Shown here: positions 12,446 through 23,107 of the stretch, piece by piece | Layout: the number at the start of each line of letters is the position of its first letter | How positions within the stretch are numbered: the first letter of the stretch is position 1 | Origin: Erythroxylum novogranatense | Taxonomy: Eukaryota; Streptophyta; Magnoliopsida; Malpighiales; Erythroxylaceae | Reading direction: 5' to 3' | DNA length: 64,000 bases | Assembly (NCBI GenBank): GCA_029891385.1 | Contig: CM057235.1 | Span: 7,683,001 to 7,747,000 of the forward strand | Notes under the pieces: model-generated | The model's database searches: none | Told to the model about the DNA's origin: nothing | The model's input: only the letters and a program-made list of their open reading frames with translations | Program-made: the position numbers and the translations under genes

Positions 12446-13042
12446 TTAATTAAAGAGTTAATCACAAAAAATCTCAAACTTTAATTTATTTTATAATTAC
12501 AGCCCAAATTTTAAAAATTGTAATAAAATATTGAAATTTTCAAATTTTTCAATTTTAATTTGACTTTAATTTATCTATTAAGTTTGTTGACGTGAGATAT
12601 CATATGTCCAAAACCTCTTATTATTAGTACAGTAGTTAACAAAACAAATCCTTATTAATAAAACGATATCGTCTAATCATATAAGTAAACAATGTCATTA
12701 TTTTAAAATGACCTAACTTCCTTGGATTATAAATGCAATCAAATAGCAAAATGAATGAAAGGGTGAAAGTTCACAGTTGGAAATAAGTTCATTTACTTAT
12801 GTGATTAAATGACGTTGTTTTATTATTTTGGATTTGTTCTGTTAACTACTGTCGGCGTCGTAATAATAATAAGAGTTTCAGGACAAGTAGTATGTCATGT
12901 TAGCAAACTTAGCAAAATATTAATGTTAGACTATAATTGAAAAATTAAAATTTGAGCATTGTATTTTATTTTTAAAATTCAGACTACAATTATAAAATTG
13001 ACCAAAATTTATGATCTTTTGTAATTAATTTTTTAATTAAAG
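12446..13042. mobile_element. MITE-like fold-back element with arms of nearly 300 bp
   Basis: The left arm (about 12446-12740) is an imperfect reverse complement of the right arm (about 12750-13042). Paired blocks include TTAATTAAAG at both tips, AACAAATCC near CTCTTATTATTA, AGTAGTTAAC, and TAATCATATAAGTAAA opposite its complement. The element is about 600 bp, is almost entirely palindromic and has no coding capacity. This fits a MITE of Mutator-like or fold-back type, though I could not find a clear target-site duplication, so the superfamily is uncertain. Its position just after the NAC stop codon means read-through transcripts could form a long hairpin. Confidence 0.75.
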
Positions 13043-14668
13043 AATTTTATAAAGCCAACCTAAGTTATAATAACAAAAGAGTTTTTCAGCTGAGAAATCA
13101 GGTTGTTTATTCTATTGATGGCTCCATCTGTCTTATTTACTATAAAATAGAAATAAAAAGAAAATCTTTTGGAGATATAAAAATAATTATGAGGCATAAG
13201 ACAATCTATTAATCTATTTACCTCCACCAGTTTAAAAGGACGGATCCACTTACTATGTATTATTGATTATAATCAATTTATTCTACTTATGCATCTTAAA
13301 GTTTTAAAATTTTATTTATTATTTATCACAGATGATGTAATCAGCAACTGATAGAGAAAAGCCCTGCCTTTTCTTACTAGGACGTCGCTGACATATAATG
13401 CTTACGATGTCAATTTTGCTATCTGGAATTGGTGTATGGGATCACTAGATTTGTACTTGCATTTCCTGTTTCAAATTCAGCCGCTAGTTTTAAAGAAAAA
13501 CAAAAACGTTAATGTAAGTATCGTCATATTTTTATTATTAATGGTGATAATTATATATTAGATAAAACTTAAATATAAATTATTTTAATTAACTTTAATA
13601 TCTTAGATAATTATTAATAAATTATCAATAAAAATTATTTTATTAAATATTAATTCTAAAATAATATTAATTTATAAATTAATATTTATTTTAAATATAT
13701 TTTATTTGAAATTCATATATTTTGAAGATATTTTAAATTCAATTATATTTATTAATCATTATTAAATTAAACTAATTACAAAATTTAAATTAAATTATTA
13801 TATTAGATGAAATTACTCATAATTTTAATTGATTAGATATAATATTAAATTAAATTATTCATAATTATTAATAATTAAGATATTAAATAATTAAATAATA
13901 TATATTTAATTTATAGTAAACTAGATTATGGAAAAAGAAACTGAAAACATAAACAATTTTTTTGTTTTCATAACTTTTAAAAACAAAAAACGAAAACCAA
14001 AACGAAAATAAAAACTCAAACAAACATTTTTTTACTATATTTGAAAGCAAAATAGAAAACAAAAATAAATAGAAACAAACAGATTACTATACTTACATTC
14101 TTATAATACTACTAATTAATTAAACTTATTTTCTATTAACGTTAAATGCCACTTTGTTAGGAAATTGCAAAAAAAATAATTCCAGTTACTTATCAAAAGT
14201 AATAGAAAAAATTAGATTCCGTTGAGTGTAATGTAATGTCTAATTGTTAGGCTAGTAAATGGAAAATGATTTTGAATAAATATTTAGTACATGGTTCAAT
14301 TGGATTGAGTTTTGTGGAATCTATCTGGTTTGGTTGGGCTACGGATCTCGTCTGCTGAACTTCAACCAAGTAAATTGGTATTGTCCCCTTTAGTCATCAG
14401 GTGCGGATCTCGTCGCTTGAATCTGTGATCTCAAGGTTTTGTTGCACTTAAGTGCACGTCTCACACCACTGAGACCACTATCAATGCTATAATAATGTGA
14501 AGGATGTTTCTATTATACGTAATTTGGACATTAAGATACATTTATGTAAAGAATTATCCAATATTGGGCACAAAATGACTAATGACGTTGCAAGGTGTAT
14601 GTTATTTGACTCTAACCTTAAGGGAAATTAGTAATATATATGCTTAAAATTGGAGTGTTTCTGAATGA
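13043..14668. other. AT-rich intergenic region
   Basis: No gene is recognised. From about 13520 to 14110 the sequence is extremely AT-rich, with TTAAT/AATTA strings. It is followed by an A/C-rich stretch (AAAACAAAAACGAAAACC-like) of the kind found at ends of some hAT-type MITEs, but no terminal repeats could be paired. Confidence 0.4.
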
Positions 14669-14812
14669 GTTCACACTAAAAGGCGAAATAGGCTGAAGCA
14701 TCAAAGGCGTAACGATCTGCTTTTGTTGCCTACAATCTCAGTTCACACTAAAAGGCGAAATAGGCTGAAGCATCAAAGGCGTAACGATCTGCTTTTGTTG
14801 CCTACAATCTCA
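14669..14812. repeat. Perfect 72-bp tandem duplication
   Basis: Copy 1 occupies about 14669-14740 and copy 2 about 14741-14812, with no visible difference between them; the flanking AGTT is shared. The unit contains AAAGGCGAAATAGGCTGAAG and is less AT-rich than its surroundings. It has no coding potential I recognise. Confidence 0.93.
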
Positions 14813-15429
14813 GTTGACTAATATATCATTTTTTGACACTAGAATAACGAAATCTATCAATCTAAATGTATAGCTAAACACCCACGATGATACTCTATAG
14901 CTAGCTTTTTGGAATAGAAAGAGATGAGAGCTTTACTATATATTTCGAGAAAGGGAGAAAGCTAAAATGCTTCCAAAAAACGGAATGATATATATGTATA
15001 TAAAGAAATGGACAGCTAGGACTAGTTCTATAGACATCAATGGCTGAGACTGAAGTGAAGGATGAATGAAACACGATATTTCAGAGAAAAAAAGAAGAGA
15101 TTTAATGAATTATAAATTATTTTTTAAAAGGTTATTGTCTCTTCCAAAGCCAATTTAACTTGCACGGGCACTTCTTTATTTGTTTACGCTTTTGAGTGAT
15201 TTTTTAAAATTAAAAAGGGATTTTAATTTTAACCTATAACAAGTTATACACTATCATTTTACTCCTTATTCTCTAACATTCATGATTTTTCCTTTTTCCA
15301 TTTCAATCTCTTTGTTATTCAATTATATTAGTCCTCATCCATTTACATATTGTTTTTTTGAAACTTTCTTTGACCTTTTTAGCACAAAACTCCTTAAGTC
15401 AGTTATAACTATACTACTACCCTCAGTTT
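14813..15429. other. Intergenic region without recognised features
   Basis: AT-rich sequence without an ORF of note. A polypyrimidine-rich part (about 15170-15420) could be the far 3' remnant of the LINE that follows, but I could not align it to any domain. Confidence 0.35.
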
Positions 15430-16960
15430 GAAATCATAAGTGCTATTATTAAGTATTATGTGAACCTTTGAGAAGGGATGAGTCTAAAATGACAATTATG
15501 AATTGAATTAGTCTCCATCTTCTTGAGGTTTTAATCATAATGGGAAAAAAGAAATGAATGTTGACTAATGGATACAATCTGTCAAGTACCTAATGCATTT
15601 GAAACATACTTCAAGTCACCACCATAATTCCTTATGTTAACATTCCCTTCTACCTCTGATGAGTATAAGGTGATATTAAAGTCACCTAAAACTATATATG
15701 GTAAATCCTTATGGCTTTTCAAGTCTAACAGCCTATTCCTCATGTTATTCCTTTGATATGAATTATTAGAGGCATAGATATAGGCTTATGTTCTTCTCTC
15801 TTAGCATGACTTTAGATGAATGGATTTATGTGAGCATAACTGATCTAGAATTTGTAGTTTTCCTTGATCAAAAACTACATTATTCTCCCATAGAAGTTCC
15901 CTTTGTGGTTAGTTATTAATCCTCATCCTTTCATAGAAAATAGAAGATTTGTGCATATGTTTTCCACTATTTTGGTCCAAAAAATCTCTACCATACAGGG
16001 ATGCATTTTATTTAAATAGTATAAGAATGCTATTTATTTATAAGGAATATTGAGTCCTTGAATGTTCCATACTATTATGGACATTTTACACGAGGATGGG
16101 AAGTTTTAGGCTTCCTACTAGATTTCTTCTTGTGTACTATCTTAAAGCCTTACACCTCCCCCATTGTGTCTAAAGATAGCTACTTTGCACTAGCAGTGCT
16201 CACTTATTTATTCTTAGTGTATCTTCTTGATTAGTACCATTAGCAATCATGATTAGTTCTTGGTTTGTAGGTTCTAAGTCCCTTACATCTTCTTAAGATG
16301 TAGAGTTTTCCTTGGTCAATGATACTGTGTCCTCAACTATACTTGTAATAGGTTCTTCTTGACATTTAAAGTTTCATTAGTTGTTACTTCTATAAGATTG
16401 ATCTTGGACAACTCATCATAAAATCCTGTTGTGAACCTTCATCTCGTAAGGTTTCATTTTTATTTTCCTATATTATTATTAGGCTTTTATGTATAAGAAA
16501 CATACACTTGGTACTAAAATAGAAGTCCTTGCTCATTTAGTCTCATAATTGGAATAGTTTTATGGAGGTTTTAATTGGCATCAACTAATATGCATAACCT
16601 TGCATAATTTATTCTAGACAAAGTAGTCCAATATTATAGTGAACTACTGTGGATGTTTATCCATAACAGTATATGTTTTGCTTTAAATCTTCAAAATGAA
16701 TTCCTGGTTTCCACTTCTTTGGGAGTATTTCAAGTTGTAGTTTCATAATCCAACTTTAAGGAGTTTGTGTGCTTGTTTTAGGGAGTCAAACCTAAAGAGA
16801 ACGAGACCTTCCTTTTTATTACCATTTCTTATAGCTCATAAGATTTCCATTATGTTCTGGCCTATTGGTTAAGTGTAGGTTAAGAAGGTTTTTTCTAAAA
16901 AAAAGACAATTAATGTCGTTTTCCATTTTTGTTCACTTTCTTACAACATCTTAGTCAGCA
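15430..16960 (-). pseudogene. LINE (L1-type) remnant: ORF1-like and endonuclease fragments
   Basis: Read on the minus strand, the segment near 16079 encodes MSIIVWNIQGLN, the usual beginning of an L1 apurinic endonuclease. About 350 bp further on (near 15690), LPYIVLGDFNI matches the conserved LGDFN motif of the same domain, preceded by a SNNSYQRNNM-like block. Upstream on the same strand (16500-16900), fragments such as LVLFRF and INYA-like strings resemble the ORF1 (DUF4283) protein of plant L1 elements. Stops and frameshifts are frequent, so this is a dead copy. Reverse transcriptase is not recognisable, consistent with truncation or decay below 15430. Confidence 0.65.
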
Positions 16961-18069
16961 AAGTAATATTTGATTTCTGATCTAGATAAAGAAGCGGATG
17001 GTAGTTGATAAGTGCTTGATTAACTGTATATTTACTCCCTAATACTTTGTGATTAATGTTATTATGTGTTTAAGAGACTTTATTTTATTTTGTATCTTGT
17101 TTTAGATCAAGTTGGTAGAATAAGAACCAAAATAAGCTAAAAACATATCCTTAAAACTATATGTTGATGTTCAATATTATTTTCCTTTTTAAAATAAGAA
17201 AGAGATGAATTAGGGTTAGATGGAACAAAGAATGAATGATCTGAAGTTATTGCAACTTACACTGTTGTGTATGAGACTGTGTAAATCATTGGAAGCATAT
17301 AAGAGCATGAAAATGTAATTTCGGCCTCAACTACAACCTATGCAATAGTTGTGTTAGTGAGCTACACGATTGTGTAGCTCATCAAGAACATGTAAGTTCA
17401 AGAAATTGGAAAAAATGACACATAGTGTGACCTATATGCCTATGTATCTAGCCTTGTATCTTGTAGAACCCCAATTTTTTTTCTATAAAAGGACATTTAT
17501 GCAACCAAAGGAAAAGGAAGAAGAGTTTAGAGACATGAAAGGGGGAAGATTTCTTACCTCTTTGATGGCTATAAGGAGCTAACTTTCATCTTTTCAGTTC
17601 AAAGAGGACATCGAGGCTGATGAGCACGTTTGAGCATTTCTTGATTTGGTTGTGTTGTTCTCACTCTCTTTTAGTATGGATTGTGTTATTCTTTTTTAAT
17701 GTTTTGGGATTCATGTATAAATGATTTAAGCACTTCCAATAGATTATTTACATATGAACTCATTGTCAAAATCTAGATTGCAATTTGTAATAATTGTAAC
17801 TCTAATTCACTTGTTGTAAACAAATGGATGTGCATCATTGTAGATAATATACATAGGTTAAATGACATGAGCTTGTATGCTTATTGCCTAGATTAACCTA
17901 TTTTTTAATTACATAATGCATTTGTCACGCTAAATCTGGATAGCTTATTTTAAGTTATCTAATACCTATACTTAATTAAAGAGTTTATTTTGATTTGATA
18001 CAATCTAAGGGAAAACTGGGATTAAAAGAGCTTACTGTTAATCTACGATTAATGGTTTGAAAAAGAGGT
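16961..18069. other. Intergenic region, possibly an old LTR remnant
   Basis: No coding domain is seen. A phrase resembling Ty3/Tat-Athila LTR or leader sequence (GATAAGTGCTTGATTAA, then a long T-rich stretch ending near GTTTTAGATCAAGTTG) lies at about 17005-17115. The 70-codon frame at 17370-17582 shows no family features. Assignment to an LTR is a guess from general resemblance; no paired LTR or target duplication was found. Confidence 0.25.
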
Positions 18070-18780
18070 ATGATAATAATATGACGATTAATTGTACTCA
18101 CTCGTGTGAAGGTTGAGATGACATTGTTTCAATGGATGAGACAAAAGAGGGGTTCAATGCTAAGTTTGAACTTTGGAGGGATACATCAGAATCGAAGAGC
18201 TTTAGATTGAGAAGGATAAGAGTGAGTACGTGGAGTGTAACTTTTTGGGACATAAGGTGGTTACTGCAAAAGGAGTGTTTTAAATATCTAGGATCTATCA
18301 TCGAAAGCAACAGAGAGATTAATGAAGACATAGTTCACCGGATCAGATCATGGTGGCTTAAATTGAGAAGTACATTACGAGTTTTATGTGATAAAAAGAT
18401 ACCATTCAAGCTTAAAAGTAAATTATATTGTTAGCAATTAGATCGATTATGCTCTATGGAGTAGAGTGTTGACCTATTAAATAAGTACATAATCATAAGT
18501 TAATGGTGATGGAGATGAAGAAGCTCTATTAAATGTGCAACCTTACTAAAAGAGATAAGGTTAGGAATGTATGATAAGAGACAAATTATAAGTAGCTAAT
18601 ATTATTAACAAATTAAGAAAGAAAAGGCTTAAGTGGTTTGAATATGTTAAGAGGAGACATCCAGACATTCTATTAAGAAGATGAGAAAAGATTGCATTTA
18701 GAGATAGGAAGATGAAAAAAAAAGAGGCCTAAGAAGAATTAGATAGAGTTGATTAAGAATGATGTGGTAATGTTGTAACT
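18070..18780 (+). pseudogene. Non-LTR retrotransposon reverse-transcriptase C-terminal remnant
   Basis: The frame at 18132-18434 carries MDETKEGFNAKFELWRDT, then FKYLGSIIESNREINEDI, HRIRSWWLKLRS and VLCDKKIPFKLKSKLY. These blocks occur in this order after the catalytic motif of the plant LINE reverse-transcriptase family often annotated as 'reverse transcriptase-like'. Degenerate continuation is visible to about 18780 (YGVEC-, RLRWF-like LKWFEYVKRRHPD). The catalytic part upstream is absent. It differs in strand and family from the LINE fragment at 15.4-17 kb, so the two are probably independent insertions. Confidence 0.8.
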
Positions 18781-19217
18781 TACCGAAGATATGACCTATA
18801 ATAACAAACTTTGCATAATTCAGATAAATGATCTCTCATAAAGAGATCTTTGTAGTTCTTATAAGTCTTTTAACTTTTTCCTTTTATAGTTAACGTAATT
18901 TGTAAATAAACAATACTTACCTCATAGAGATTTAAAATAAGCCTTACCTACCTAGCTTGATTTAGTAGTTATATTATATTATATTATAATTACTATTATT
19001 AATTTTCTTATTATCATCATTATTATTTTCATTTAATTATTTATAATGTATATTTATTATTATTATTATTTCACTTTATGTAGGTCATTTGAAAAAAAAA
19101 TTATTAGTTAAGAGTAAGGTTTAGTAGACTTTTCTAAGTGATTTTTTTATTAGATTTTTTTAATTGGTGTATTCTATCGAGGGAGGAGGAGGAAATGTAG
19201 AAGAAGCAAAACAGAAG
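18781..19217. other. AT-rich spacer with TTA/ATT microsatellite stretches
   Basis: Imperfect (ATT)n runs occupy about 18970-19075. No gene is recognised. Confidence 0.5.
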
Positions 19218-20628
19218 CACTACAAGAAAAAAGGTCGATTAGCAGTGGAAAATTGCAATAGAAAATGGTAAAACTTCGTCAATAACAAAAATTTGCAACG
19301 GAATATTCTGATGGACAAAAGACGTCTGAAAAATGACTGTTGATAAATTTACCGACGGAAATATCTTACATTTTACCGACGATTTTTGGTGTTCCATTAG
19401 TAAATATAATAGATTTTAACAACGGAATTTTATTTTCCGTCGATAAATAATTTTAATTTTTTTTAAAAACCCGACATTAAATATAAGCGGTATGCTGTGC
19501 TTCTACATATCAACATGGCTTTACCTATTCAAATGCTCTAGATGAATATTCTTATAGGCTGTCACTTATGTAGAAGGCTTGGCAACAACTTTTTTGTTCT
19601 ACTACCAGCAATTTTGATGGGAGCTAGAAACAATGTTCTGAGCTGTTTAGCTTCTTTAAGCATCTAGAAAAAAAAGAAAAATTTTATGCTAATCTTCTAA
19701 CACTATTGAGGACCAATAGAAGTAGAATTTTGTTTGTAAAACTAAAGTAGGCTTAAATACTCACCTAAGCTTAATAAGGACAAGGTTGTCTCTATGTTAT
19801 ACGAAAAAACATACGACAGTAATTACAAAAATACTTCCACCGAAGGACACGATAACAATGGCCGGAGAAGACAACGTCGACAATTAGAAAAGTAGTCCAC
19901 AACAGAGAAACCGGAGAAAAGAAAATCGAAGAGAAGATACAGGAAGAAGGAAGAAGAAGGCGTAGGTGGGGGAGGGGGGGATATGTCGGATGAGTTTGAA
20001 TTTAAAAAGAATTTATTGACGAAATTTACCGACGAAAATTTCCGTAGGTAAACTCAACATTTTTTTATTCTACCAATAATTCCTGTCTTTTTACCGACGA
20101 ATATTTTATACTGTCGCTAAAAAAATTTACTGACGAAAATTTCCGTAGGTAAACTCAAAATTATTTTATTCTGCCAATAATTCATGCCTTTTTACTGACG
20201 AATATCTTATACTGTCGCTAAATCCTTTATCGACAGGAATCTTATACCGTCGCTAAAGTCCATCGCAAAATTTGTTGAGATGATTTTCCTCCATATTTAA
20301 TGACGGATATTATTCCCGTCGCTAAATGAAAATTTTTCCGTTAATTTTACCGGCGGACTTGGATTTTCAATCGGTAATTTGCAACTGTATATTTTATGTC
20401 GGTAATTTTTTGTCATTAATTCTCAATTTTTTTGTATTGTTACCAATGGCTATATTTTTTCGTCGTTAATGCTTGTTGTAAATTTTACTGCGATGATTTC
20501 CCTCCATTTTTAGCGATGAGTATTAATACCGTCGTTAAATTAATCAATATTAGGGACAAAATTATGCTTTTCGTCAATAATTTTCAACGATTTCTTTTCT
20601 GCCACTAATCTACAGTTTTCTTGTCGTG
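19218..20628. mobile_element. Non-autonomous CACTA element with subterminal repeats
   Basis: The left end is CACTACAAGAAAA (19218-19230). The right end TTTTCTTGTCGTG reads CACGACAAGAAAA on the other strand, so the 13-bp terminal inverted repeats differ at one position. Many subterminal copies of short motifs fill both flanks: TTACCGACG, GACGGAAAT, CCGTCGCTAAA and their complements. This is the usual transposase-binding architecture of CACTA elements. The flanking triplets are AAG and CAG, compatible with a mutated 3-bp target duplication. The 1.4-kb interior has no transposase. The degenerate transposase at 7-9.7 kb is CACTA-type too, but no evidence links the pair. Confidence 0.85.
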
Positions 20629-21566
20629 CAGTACGCGAATCCTCTTGTCAAATTTTTATTTAGTGGCTGTAGCTGGAGAGGGAATAGAAGAGGACGTAGA
20701 GGCCTTTCAAAGAAAAGAGAATTCATAAACTCTGGGCTAGAGTAATTGACGCGACCACCCGTTTCTTGTCATACCTTATAATCATAACACTTGAAAGTTG
20801 AAACTCTTGCTGGTGGACATTAAATCTCAAAACAAGCAATCTGAAACATTTTATAAGCTAATACCCACATGTTAACAGCCCAAGCATTACAAAAGGAACT
20901 GAAATATGGAACCAACCAACAATTCATAGGACTACGGATTAAATTTTGTTAGACTTTAATATACTTTGGCCGTCCAATCAAGGAGCGAAACTTCCAAGGA
21001 GTTTTAGTAGCAGTTTTTCTAAGCCTTGCTTTGGGAGCAATCAAGTATCCCATGGTCATCTGAGTATAAATTTTCCTCGGGATCGTTTATTGTATTAATT
21101 GCTCGCCATTAAACCGGTTAACTGGGAGGTGAGAAGGTCACAATCCAAATTGCTTCATCAGCGCGTGCATGCCTGTACTAAGCCTTAGTAGAAGATTTGT
21201 ACTCCTACATGTACATGCATGCTAATATTTGGTGTAACCGTGACTTTGGTTGGAAGTTCAAAAGAAGTTCCTTTTATCATCATGCATTTTTCCTTTTATA
21301 TTCAAATGAAAATAAATAGTTGCGAACGGGTTATGGACAAGTTTAGTTTTAAAAAATTAAACAGTTTTTGGAGACTAACACTTCGCAGTACACAAAATCC
21401 AGTGATCAGACTTTGCCTAACATTTTTTTGAAGAGTTGTATCAAGCTGGGTCGACTAGAGTGTAGACCATGCGCAGTATCTAGTTTTAGGCTAGTTGATG
21501 CTTTTCTCTTTAATTAATTTTCTATTATAGTCCTTACAGTAATTTGATAAGTTTTGCTAGTGCTAA
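20629..21566. other. Intergenic region without recognised features
   Basis: No recognised domain. The frame at 21219-21431 has no family signature. The last bases before the retrotransposon, GCTAA (21562-21566), are the probable left target-site duplication. Confidence 0.4.
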
Positions 21567-22251
21567 TGCCGTGAGTATGATCATGAGATTTTGTGTACGA
21601 AATGGAGCCAAAGATGAGCTAGTAATATCAAATGAACCAATAACAAAATCAAAAGCTAAGAAGTCGAAAGAAACGTTTCAATCCTACATGGGTCGAATTG
21701 CATATGACATGAAATCTCATCAGACAATGAGAGTTATGACACCATAACTAATCAAGTTAGGCAAAATGTGCAAGAAAAGTTTTGTTTTTTCTTAATTAAT
21801 TATTTTCGCTAGAAGCATAACTTTCAAGAACCCACTATGTGTGTCTTGAGCTTGTCTAAATCTCTTAGGTTTAATGGGTTGTATTTTAGAAATATTAATT
21901 TAGGCTTTAGTTATTTTAGTTAATGGCTCATGTTTAAAGGCCTTTTACGTATTTAGGGATTCTTTTTTTTAAGGGGGTATAAATACATTATAATAAACAT
22001 TGTTTAGGGTTAGATTAGATAGATAACGAATTTTATAAGGGATAATTTCTTGTCTTCTTCTATTGCATCAAGAATATAATTCTTATCAAGTGTGCAAATT
22101 TTATTCTTGTTTTCAAATCAATCTTATTATATGCATTTCCTCTCTTATAATTGATTGAGTGTTTATTAGGGATGGAGATTTTGTCTTGTTCATGTTCTAT
22201 CCAAAGTGTGTGTTTAAGGAGTTTCAAATTCTTTAGCTTTGCTCCACATCA
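21567..22251 (+). repeat. 5' LTR of the Ty3/gypsy element
   Basis: It aligns to 27751-28434 over its whole length, for example GGAGCCAAAGATGAG, AACTAATCAAGTTAGG, TTTAATGGGTTGTATTTTAG and GCATCAAGAATA. It ends in CA followed by TTTGGTATCAGAG. A TATA box (TATAAATA, 21978-21985) marks the probable transcription start region. Its first bases are more diverged than those of the 3' copy. Confidence 0.85.
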
Positions 22252-22253
22252 TT

Positions 22254-22267
22254 TGGTATCAGAGTTT
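22254..22267 (+). other. Primer-binding site (initiator tRNA-Met type)
   Basis: TGGTATCAGAG, complementary to the 3' end of initiator methionine tRNA, starts two bases after the left LTR, where reverse transcription would be primed. Confidence 0.85.
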
Positions 22268-23107
22268 GGAATAGGATAAATTCTTGTTATCTTGTGTTTA
22301 TGTGTTGTTATTACTATTATTTTCATTAGAGCTCGAAATTAGGGTTCATCTTATTATTGTATTTTTAAAAAATGAAAAATTAGTAGCTAGAAAAAAAGAA
22401 AACATTGTTTCCGTAAAAAAAAAGATAAAAAATCAAAAAATGAAAAAAAGAGATGAGGTGTTGGTGTTAAAGACTTTAACAAAAACGTTAGCTAGTGTTT
22501 AAAAAATCAATTGCAAAAAAATATCTTTGGAGTTGGCGTGATTATAAGATTTTCTTTTGTTGGCTTCCTATTTTGTTTAGTATCTTTATATCTTTCCATT
22601 CAAGTTGATTTTTTCCGCATTTATGCATTAGTTTCGTCATTTTCTTTCATTCTAAGTTTCTATTTTTTAAAATCTCTTATTTTTTTTTTCATTTACACCA
22701 TAACGAACAAATTGATTCTTGTTAATTTAAATTCTATATATTTTTAGGCATCATACATCCTTTCCTCTTATGTGCCCATTTTGCCTTCATTCATTTCAAT
22801 ATACTTGCTTCTAGATTTGTGTTCATTGTCTTTCTTAGGTATTTTCATTGCATTCTTAAATCATAATTTGCTGTTTGCACATTACCTTGACTAAAAATTG
22901 AATTCTGAAGTGCAATTGAGGACAACAAGCTTGAATGGAAAAAGGCTTAAGTGTGCAAGCTTAAAAGAGAGTAAAAGCCAATTTTTAAGTGAAACACGAG
23001 TGGAATACCATCTTTTAAGTGAAACACGTAAGGGAATGACTTGTGAGGTTATGTTTTTATTGCTAACCATTTTCTCTTGGAACCTTTTTTATAAAAATGG
23101 CTAATAA

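Noticed and set aside
12226..12477. Minus-strand ORF overlapping the NAC stop
   Set aside because: It is AT-driven, antisense to the last exon and overlaps the start of the inverted-repeat element.
18132..18434. Stand-alone 100-residue protein gene
   Set aside because: The product is the C-terminal piece of a non-LTR reverse transcriptase with decayed continuation on its 3' side.
15430..18780. The two LINE remnants as one element
   Set aside because: They lie on opposite strands, and the endonuclease and RT fragments appear to come from different LINE families.
22254..22267. tRNA-like sequence at the retrotransposon primer sites
   Set aside because: Only the short complement of the tRNA-Met 3' end is present; there is no cloverleaf, so these are primer-binding sites.
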